Source: Ypsolopha sequella
Lineage: Eukaryota; Arthropoda; Insecta; Lepidoptera; Ypsolophidae
Direction: 5' to 3'
Assembly (NCBI GenBank): GCA_934047225.1
Contig: OW204012.1
Location: 15,376,001-15,440,000 of the forward strand
Length of the DNA: 64,000 nt
Below the pieces are notes generated by a model, which was not told the origin of the DNA, made no database searches, and saw nothing but the letters and a program-made list of their open reading frames with translations. Each line of letters starts with the position of its first letter. Within the stretch, counting starts at the first letter, position 1. Shown piece by piece: positions 1 to 10,400 of this stretch. The position numbers were made by a program, and so were the translations under genes.

Positions 1-369
1 AAGAAGCGGAAGATTTGAAGAAAAAATGGCCTTGAGAGTATAATATAGTTATAACCCGAGTTAAATCCCATGTATGGTTATGAGACATTTTTGGTGGATC
101 GAACGGGTGATAACTGGGGTTTTAACTTACCATAGGTTATACCCCGTGTCATTTCATTACCCATCTCTACCTGGGATATTAGAACACCAAAGCTTCAAGC
201 AATGGGAATTGGATGGATTAGCTGCAAGTGGAGAGATTCGCCTGAACCCAGTCGGCATCCTACGTCAACAACACCATCATTATCTTCTCTTTTCTATATG
301 TATACTAGGAAATTTGACCTATTCCTTGAAAGGAGTTATACTAGAGATTTCCAACAAATAATGCCTATC

Positions 370-672
370 AACTAGGGGTCGAAAATTATAATTTTTTTTC
401 AAGTAAAACACGTCGATATTGCTAAAATTACAAAGTAAACAAGGTCTTCTTTCCACTTCAGACCTTTTATTTCTGAGATTATGGGAATTTAGGGCATGTA
501 TTTTTTTAAATAAATGATCACTCATTTATCATTAATCAGAAAAATAATAAATAAGTGCCGAGAGAGGAGTAGTTATTTTTAAATTATTTGTTTTTGATTA
601 CCAGTTTGAAAGTTCGAAAAATATCTTAAAAACCTCCGTATCTCGGAGACCATTCATTTTCGACCCCTAGTT
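370..672. mobile_element. Foldback MITE with ~17-bp terminal inverted repeats
   Basis: The ends read aactaggggtcgaaaat and attttcgacccctagtt, about 300 bp apart, with AT-rich filling and no coding potential. Non-autonomous DNA transposon by structure; superfamily not determined. Confidence 0.6.
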
Positions 673-702
673 CGTAGGGGTCAACTTGTGGGAAATGAAT
701 TC

Positions 703-980
703 AAATTCAAATAGTTTATTTTGCAAAGCCGGTATAGATATATACACTTTTTACACGTCAAATTTAATCTAATAAAGAAAATATATGTAATAAAATAATA
801 AATGTACATGAACTAAATTAAAGGTTTATTTAATTTATGTAGCAATATATTTACGATTAAAATGATAGGTAAAATATATATTATACAAGGTAAAATCCAA
901 TCAACCGCCCGAACCCATACCGGAGACCCGGCCAGGGACCAGGAACAAGGTTCAATGATCACCAACCGAGCCCCCAATGA
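703..980 (+). repeat. Dispersed repeat, copy 1 (second copy at 28150)
   Basis: About 280 bp beginning attcaaattcaaatagttta and ending near cgagccccca, with a GC-rich 3' third (cggagacccggccagggacc). A closely similar copy in the same orientation lies at 28150-28436. SINE or LINE 3'-end origin is possible; not decided. Confidence 0.6.
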
Positions 981-1379
981 TCTCAAGTATAACTCCTTTC
1001 AAGGAATAGGTCGAATTTTCAAGCACCCTGTATATAACACGTAACGGCTACTACCGCACGTGATGGACAGCGTCGGTGAGACACAAAATCAAGAGCGCCA
1101 GAAAGTAGGAGAGTAAAAGAAGGCGAGGCAAATAAAATAGTAACTATTTTTCTTACAATTTTAAGAGGATTAGAAATATTAACATTAGCTGTTCACAGTT
1201 TATGGATAGTCGCGACCGTGAGTCGTGATTTACCGAGCACGTGCCTCTATTGTTCAAACCAAGGTTAATCCGATTATCTGAACTGGTGCAAATTATATTT
1301 CCTAAACTATATAAAGCTTCTCTCCTAAGTCTTCAAGGACGAGGCAACACAAATGAAACATTTCTTGTTTATCTTGTAG

Positions 1380-1485
1380 AAAAGCGCAAAGAGCCGCCTG
1401 ACTCAGGACTAGACTCAAAACCTTCATCGTCAGGATCGGCCGACGCGCTCGCCAAACCTTCCGGTACCAAGCGTACCAGGAGATA
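1380..1485 (+). CDS. da: da coding exon upstream of the bHLH (nuclear-localisation-like basic tail)
   Basis: Preceded by a good pyrimidine-rich acceptor (tttcttgtttatcttgtag) and followed by a gtgagt donor. The frame reads KRKEPPDSG..., serine-rich, then GTKRTRR and ends with the two bases TA of a split codon. Either downstream alternative exon completes this codon as tyrosine (TAC or TAT), giving RRY-CSSADE, which is the arrangement I recall for insect Da (RRYCSSADE). That agreement fixes the exon end. It is 106 bp long. Confidence 0.85.
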
Positions 1486-4400
1486 GTGAGTATATCTTCA
1501 CCCTTTGTCATAAAGACTAGTTCGAATTCAAATTCAAAAGTTTTTATTTGTATTCTATTTCTATGCTTAGTTTTTGATACGGGTTGTATTTGACTTCATC
1601 TACAGTGGCGATTCCTCTAAGTTGGCGACGTTGTCGTCGCCAACCTTAATTATGGTTTCATTTAAATTCAGTGTACAACATATTAAACTAACGCATTAAA
1701 CTACGTAGGAAAAGTCCAGCGTAACTATTTGTTGCAATGTCAACAATCAAATTTATGCTTGATCGTATATTTAAAAAATCATCGCTTTCTATGATTTTTG
1801 AGAAAAAGCCTCCAAGACTAAATCCACCACTTATCGCCACTGACAATCTCAATAAAAATGTTATCTCTTTATTTTTTCCTTTAAATGTTTTTTCAAGTTG
1901 ATGTGTTATCAAGAGAAGAAGATTCACATAAGATACTAAGTTACTATAATTTTTAACCCATTTAAAGCTTTATACCCATAATCTTTTAAACCATTTAATC
2001 CATTTTAGTGAAAGATTTTTTTTTAATGAAACTTCTGATAGAAAAACCTTGAGCTTCTTTTTGTTTCTGTAGTCCGTAAAATATAGCTCGAGCCCTGTGA
2101 CAGCTGTCAGCGCTATACATATTCGAGTATGAGAAAGAGAGTTAGAAATACAAATTGTATAGCGCTGTCCTGCTGTCACAGGGCTCAAGCTATATTATAC
2201 GCACTATAAAACAGTGCTTTTTTATTTTAATTAAAACTTACTTTCCACAATTAATGTTTGATGCTATTCCATGATATCTACCCGAAGTCGTGGAGGGCGC
2301 TGTTGTATTCTGTATGAACCACCTCCTCACGTGACCTTTGTATGCCCGTCTCACTAGTCAAAGCAACACGTTCGTACAATCTAACAACAGCATGGCGGCT
2401 CGCAGCTGCTCCTCTGCCGACGAGGATGACGGCGACCCTGACACGAAGGCGGCGCGGGAGAGAGAACGCCGACAGGCGAACAACGTGCGGGAGAGGTAAG
2501 GTTGGAGAGGGATGGCGATATGTTTACGTGTCACTAGGGGATTCGAGCTCGTTCGGCATTCGGAAGACCGATGACAGCTGTCTTATTGCATGGGTGCGTT
2601 GCGTTTTGGTCGCATCGTGCGCTTCAATACTAACATAACAAATCTAAACAACGTATCTGAAAGCGGTTATATTGACAGCTGTCTCTTTCTTTATCCAACA
2701 AATAAATAAAGTTGGCGACAAATTTGCATAAAAATTGTTTCGTTTTGATTGCAAGCACTGATACAGTGATAAATGACGTGTCGGCTAAAGATATAGCTGT
2801 GACCAAATGACGTGTCAGGTAAAGAAATAGCTGTGACCAAATGACGTGTCAGCTAAAGATATAGCTGTGACCAAATGACGTGTCAGCTAAAGATATAGCT
2901 GTGACCAAATGACGTGTCAGCTAAAGATATAGCTGTGACCAAATGACGTGTCAGCTAAGGATATAGATGTGCCCGAATTCCCGAATGTGCTCTAATCGCA
3001 CTGCATAAAATATTTTTGTAACAAGTATAAGTTGCCCAGTGACACGCAAAGTGGTCTTAACATACATGTAATGGGTTTGCTATTATTACTTGTTTATTTG
3101 GAGAAACAATGATTTGATTATTGATATCGTAAAAAGATAAAAAACCGAGTTTTCCTAAACTTTTGACAGAAACTACGACTTAGATGGAAAACTTGATTAA
3201 TTAATAATATAATATCCATACAATAAATCACAAACGTGTAGCAGCTGTATTTACAGTAAATGAGAGAGCTACGTTGATATTTTCTTATTTAGTAATCAAA
3301 TTATTGACTCTTTATTAACATATTCTTCATAAAAAAATCAATTCAGAAAGAGATATTGAGATCTCTCCTTCTCACCTTCAGGTTTGTAACGAAATTATAA
3401 GTTTTTTTAAATTAAAGTGATTTTAAAGTTGTCGGATCTGCCATATTTGTAAAAAAAAATTTTTTTTTGCAATTTGCAGAACTATTTACACAACTGAGGC
3501 AAGCCTACATTACAATAAATCCCCGAGGGACTGTCAACTCTCGTACACCCTCTTTTCACCTCTTTCTGGAAAAAAAAAAGCTCTGACACACCCTCGGCGT
3601 TATAAGTCGTGGCTATAATACGTATATGATTTCTCGTATACAATTGTTTTCAGCTGGAAGCAATTTTTGGACGTTATAGTTGTTTATTGTAATTTCGTTA
3701 CTAATCGAAGGAATTGGTCCTTAACTCACAATTTCCTAAACCATGTTACTAACAAACGTGTACATTGTATAGTTTCAGAATTTCCCATCATATACATATC
3801 TAACAACAAATACTTTGGGTCACAGTATGTATAGTTTTCTTGTTGTACTATTCTGAGCCTTGTGCTATTGTCTTTTTGCGTGTATTTATTTATCCATGTG
3901 ATAGGTTTACTTCTAAAGCTTTTGGGATATTCAAGGTAAGTGCTGGTCCAAATATTCCATCATGAAATAGATTCACGGTACCAATCTTTGGTAAAAATGT
4001 GTAATCATTCACAAAATCCAGACTTAATCAAAACATTATCTTTGCCTGTTTTAAACCTTTCGGGACTGTTGTGCTTTTGTTCTTTTTTTACAGTTCTCAA
4101 AGGGTTAAGAGGCGCGCAGCAATCCTAGTTCAAACCAACGAAATACCAAAACCATTTGTAAATCATAGATATTCTTAAGGTAGTGTGTATTTATTCAGAT
4201 TGCATTACAGAATATGTAGGTTCCCAAATATATATTTTGAAAGGACACTGACTTAAAGACGACATAATAAGCAATTTAAAATTTCATTTCATTTCATTTA
4301 TTTAATTCATTCACAATACAAATTGCATTTGAAATTATTCTTAAATACTAGATATGAACTTAAAGTCTAACACAGAATAAAAATCATAAAATTGCAATAC

Positions 4401-7400
4401 TAATATTTTATACTAATAACAATCAAAAAATATATCACGTTCTTAGTAAAAATAACAATATAAACTCAACTAAACGAACAAAATCTCAAAATGTTTACAG
4501 AGTACAAGCACTTATCTAATAAGAACTGCTTTAGTTTATTTTTAAACGTGAGTTGGCTGGTAATCTGTTTAAGTTCTGTTGGCAATTTCCATAGAGAGCT
4601 TGTTTTTTTCATACATCATGTTTAAATCAGTGTTCTTATTTAACATACATTTGGGAACCTAGATGTTCTGTAATGCGATCGGAATAAATACACACTACCT
4701 CAATAATATTTTTGATTTACAAATGGTTTTGGTATTTCTTTTGTATGAAATAGGATTGCTCAGCCGGCCTCCCAAGACGGCAAACTTCCCGCGCGATGGC
4801 GTTTTAATCGCTATTTAAGAGTTTTGGTAATAAAATGAATCAATTTTGTAAATGATTATGCTGTTTTGGTGGGATTAAATAATTTTGAATATAGGAGGTC
4901 AGCCGTATCTCCGTCTCTCTCTCGCGCGCCGTCTTCGCGTCGAGGTATGTTTCCGTCCGTTTCTACCAGCGGCCATTTTGTTTTTAGTTTGTTCTAATTT
5001 TAAAACAATCAGTTTTTTTATAGCGTAGTTTTGTGATGTTCAATTTAATATTTTAAATTCTGACAGTGCACAAAATGTCTTCTAAATTATTATTAAAATA
5101 TGACACAAAACTACGCTTTACCCTTCTGATAGAGGATTCCAAGCACTATAGTAATACAAATATGGTGCATAGTTGCTCATCAGCGGACGAAGGCGATGAT
5201 GAGGGAGATCCACAGACCAAAGCGATGAGAGAGAAGGAGCGGCGGCAAGCAAACAATGCGCGGGAAAGGTGAGTCGGTTTAACACGACAATTACATGTCT
5301 CTGTCAAATGTAGACATGGCTACAAGAAGCTTTATAACCATATCGGAGCGCCAACTTCTAACATGGCCACGCAAAACATTTACCTTTAAATTATTTACCT
5401 TTCAAGAGTAGTAGAGGCAGCGATACGTCCGAAAATAATAAAGTTTCTTGAGTAATAGAGATAAAGACGCATAAAGGTTATTTACTTAAGCGTGCGGCTT
5501 TCAATAGAGCTTAGCATTCTAGTCGGGTTATAAACTCCTTGAAACGAATAATTGTTTTTTTTTGAAAATATGTATATTGTAATGTTATCATTTTATACCG
5601 CAAAGAGAAGCCAGGAAGTATTTCATTCTGGAGAACTATTTCAAGTCCAGTAAACCTCAATAAAAGTCCAGTAAATTCGTATGGATATCCATTACATATC
5701 GTATTATGTTTAATTTTTTTAAACTATCCCTGTTTATGTTTTTAGGAGACTAAGGAGTTTGGCAATCATAACGTGTAAAGCGGCCGGTTGAAAAATAAAA
5801 ATAAAATTAATTTCAATTTCGTGTTCAGAATGCGCCAGTGTGTCTGTTAGTTTGTCCTTCTTTCACGGAGCGATGGAGCTACGAATCGACGTAATTTTTT
5901 GCTTAGAGATAGTTTATGGGCCGGAGATTATTATTACTTTTATATATTATATATTATATATATCTTAAATATATAAAACAAAGTCGTGTTAGTTACACCA
6001 CTTATAACTCAAGATCGGCTGGATCGATGTTAGTTATCTCTTTTTTGGTGTATTCTTATGCGCTCCGAATAGCAGAATAAGTAATAAAGTATCGGATAAG
6101 TTATCGAATAACAATAAATAAATAAATTAATTTTACGAATGCAAACAGCATGTGGTGCCATCTGTTGACAAAACTACGCGTATAAAAGAAACCTATTTAT
6201 CTAGCGTTCTGATATCATAAAATAACGTCTAAACCCCAATTTTTAAAAATCGCTTAGTTATTCCAAGAACTATTATTTCTGCATATATTCAATACCCTAC
6301 GCTAAGCCTAACAACGGTACTGAAACTACTACATGGGTCCCTGCCATTCTTCTTTCGCAATGGCAAGCAATTAAACATTTCTGTATTTGCAAAAAAGTTG
6401 TATTAATGTTATTACCTTAATGAAATCCTAAATTAAGTTTAACTAAAGTTAACACGATATTATTAGACTGTTAGGCGGAACGAAGTTCGCCGGGTCAGCT
6501 AGTATATTATATATAAGATATATATTACTTTTTATTCCGGAAAAATTCATGGTTCCTGTGGGATATTTTTTCATTTTTAAAGTGGTATTTTGCAAACCGA
6601 CTGAACGTATATTGATTAATTTTGTTATAGAGATTTCGTAGGTCCTGAAATTAGAAGTAAAATACTTTTTGTCCGGGAAAAATTCACAGTTCCTGTAGGA
6701 TAGTAATCTGTATATATAAAATGATAAACTGACTGACTTTGTGCCCAAACCGCTGGACCTAGAGACTTGAAATTTTTGCATATAGAAGAATAGACCTTAT
6801 ACATATACAGTGTAGGCAACCACTAAAGAAAGATTTTTGGAAATTCCATGTCTGAGGGGGTAAAATAGGGTATAAAAGTTTGTATGAAAGTCCGTCAGTT
6901 TCAAAGTTAGGATCTTCAGATTTTATGTTTAGGCTGACGATAGAAAATTATCTATATTTGTCTCAGTGTTTTTGATAATTCCATCCCCGAAGGGGTGAAA
7001 AGAGGGATGAAGTTTTTTTATGGAAAGTCCTCTAAATTTATTATTTAAGCTTATGGTTGGAAACTAACGCAACGTATATCGGTATTGCTGGAATTTCAAC
7101 CCATTAGGGGGTGAAAAAGGGTATGAAATTTTGTATTTAAGTTGTTCATTCACAAAATTTTGTATTCAAGTAAAAATAATGTACACGTGTATCGTGTTAT
7201 TACTAAGCCTCTGCTGCCGCCCATCTTTCGCCTCCCCATACATATTGACCCTTATCAGCTGATCGGACAATGTGTGAAAACCTATTTTTTTCTATGTTTC
7301 CTTGGGAATGTTGTACAATATCATTGACTGTTAAGGTTTCGCATTCTAATTTCCAGTAAACCTATATTCTACTTCACAAATATTGCAAGTATTAAGAGTG

Positions 7401-10400
7401 TGTTTACTTTCGAAAGTACTTTATCTAATGGAGAATTTTTACTAATCGAGACAAGGTATAAGAGCGGAATTTTCGAAATTCAAACCCTAAGCAGGAAAAT
7501 AGGGGATGGAAGTTTGTTTCATAGTTAAAACAATAAAAATCTGTATTTAGTCTATTGGTTACAAATTAAATATGACGTGTTTCAGCGTTTTTGTAAAATT
7601 GTCTTCTAAATAAAAAAGAGAGGTCCTGACTTACAAAAGTTTCGTTCGGAAACGCGGCTCGTCCTTCGGCTTCGCAAAAGACGCTTTACTTGAGAATCAA
7701 ATACGAAATCAAGAAATAATTTTGTTCCGAAATCTATTGAAACCTGAGATTGGATTGAACTGCGAGCGACTGTTTTAGACCCTCTAAAGTTTAGAGGGTC
7801 CCGTCGTCGTCGAGTTAAATAAGTTTAGAGTCTAAACATTAAAAAACGTGTTATATTTATTTATGGTATCTATTGTAGTTTTAGTTGAGAAATATTAAAA
7901 AAAAAAACTCTTAAATAAAAAATATTATCTTATTATTAAAATATACTCACGCCTGTCTCCCAGAGGGGTAGGCAGTCTACAGATTTCCTGAGACACCTCT
8001 TCCACATCCATCAATCTAGTCATATAAGCTCTTTTATTCCGGGTACTTTAGATATTGCCCTTCTTCAATATGTCGTCAATTTGGTCAGCATACATCCTTC
8101 TATGGCGGACTGGTCGAGCTCTACCTTCCACTTGTTGACCATAAATTTCTTCACTTTTCTTCTACTTTCATTCATCTACATTTCCAACCCACCGAAGTGT
8201 TCATTTTTCTATCCTAGTCACTACATATTCTTTCAGGCCGCAACGTTCCCGTACGGCGATATTTTTTGAAAAGGAATAATTGAGAAATTATATTGTACAA
8301 TCTTTTTTAGCAAATATTTTTCAGATTCAGCTGATACATGGATGAAGATTTCTATACATACTGTGACCTAAGTTATTGCATTTCATTAGTTTTCTTTATC
8401 TTCTCGTTTGAATTGAAACGTCTTGTTAAATAAATTGCATCTTACCTTGAATCCTGGTGCTGATCACTTACTGAGTATCCACAATGAGTTTGATTGTAGT
8501 AGTGATCAAATTCATCTTATATGCAGAGTGTAAATGATCCCATAATTATTTATTATTGATCATACTGAAATAATGTCCCTAACAAACATGCCTGCGGAAA
8601 TTGAATATTTTCGCGTACTGTTAGGCCGTCCCCAGCGTTTAAGGGTGCCCGCGCGGCGTGCCGTTTTAGCCCTGTTTCATAGTGTGTGTGTGTGGCGGGT
8701 CGCCTGTCGCACAGTTCCCTATGAAGACAGCACGCCGCGCGGGCGCACGCGCAGTGCCGGGCACACGCTTAGCAGCTTTTTTATTAGTCGTCCTTACCCG
8801 TGATTATATGTCGTAGAGGTGATTATATGTTGGCCTCTTTTTGTATGTATTTTATTAATACATTTTAGTATTTTAGCCAATATTGAAATGTTTTGGAGGT
8901 AAAAAAATACTGGATTTAACTAGAATCCTTTCATATTTCTATTAACTATTTTATAAAAAAAAAAAAAATTGATCTTATGACCGCGTTCTTGAAACGAAAG
9001 TTTGATAACCAAAAAAGAGGGTGGATAACATTTTTTTTTACAAAAGTTTTATCTTGATACATTGTTTATAAGTACAATCCCTACATAAAAGATCAATAAA
9101 TCAAATATATTGTTTTCAATACAAGGAGAGTCCGAATTTCTTCAAACAAATCCTCTAAAGTCTGGCGTTGTTCATGCTCTATATATACTATAGTATAGTT
9201 TTAATGAAAAAATTGTTCAGTATGATCAGTAAATTATGTAGTTTCATTTACGGGTACCTTACCCGTTTATTAGGGTGGTTCTTGAAGTAATGTAATTTTC
9301 AATAAAAAAAAAGCTCTAGCTAGAGTCGTCACCCCTAAATTTCATGAAAATATTATGAACAATTTACTTTACTTTTTACCTACAGAGAACAGAAAACAAT
9401 AAAAATAAGAACCACCCCAAAATTTTTTCTTCTTTTCTTGTCACATTGTCACCAAAAAAGGAAATACTGGAGAAAGAATGCCATTAACCATAAAGTACAT
9501 TCCAGGATAAGAATACGAGACATAAATGAGGCGCTAAAGGAACTGGGCCGGATGTGCATGTCGCACCTCAAGAGTGACAAGCCGCAGACCAAGTTGGGGA
9601 TATTGAACATGGCCGTCGAAGTCATTATGACATTGGAGCAGCAAGTTAGAGGTCAGTATAGGACCTAGTTTAGCATTACTTGGGAACCGACAGAAAGACG
9701 CTTATTGTTATGATTTTACGTTTTTGTAGCGACATCCATCGCTTAAGATATTCACATAACGCCCTCGTTAGTGACACGCGTTCACTATGTGTCAAGTCAG
9801 TCGGTTATATAAATTCGGTGCACATATATGGTGGAAAAATTCGTCGTTCCAGATGAGAACCTCGGTGGAACAGTCGGTAGCGCGCCTTGTGTTTTTATTT
9901 ATCTTCACAGTAGTTGACAGAAAAGCAGTTCATTATTTGTCTGAGCCCTCAACACTATCTGTTCCAGAACGCAACCTGAACCCCAAAGCGGCGTGCCTGA
10001 AGCGTCGCGAGGAGGAGAAGGCGGAGGAAGCGCCCAAACTGCTGGCGCCACCCATCCAACACTACCAGCACATGCCGGTGTGTACTGTCGCTCCCATTCA
10101 TTATATCATCCATTTGTTCACTACCAACTTATAAACCACACTAATACTGAACTATTGGCGTCAAATGCCACATACCGAAATGCTTTTAATTTTTTCATTT
10201 TTTAACAAGCAAAACAAAGTTAAGTTATTATTTAAATTACTATTATTAGAATACTCAACTGATGCCGGGTCCAGATCGGACCCAAAATATATCTTGAGCG
10301 ATTTAATTTTGCAATGTAAAGTATTTAATTTAATTATTTATTCCTATATATTCATAAAACAAATAAAGCTTTTCAAAAGTGAATATATTTTGTAACAAAG

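Noticed and set aside
1..369. 95-codon plus-strand frame at 74-361 and a weak palindrome at 47-160
   Set aside because: No domain, no splice signals and only poor arm pairing; nothing supportable before the MITE at 370.
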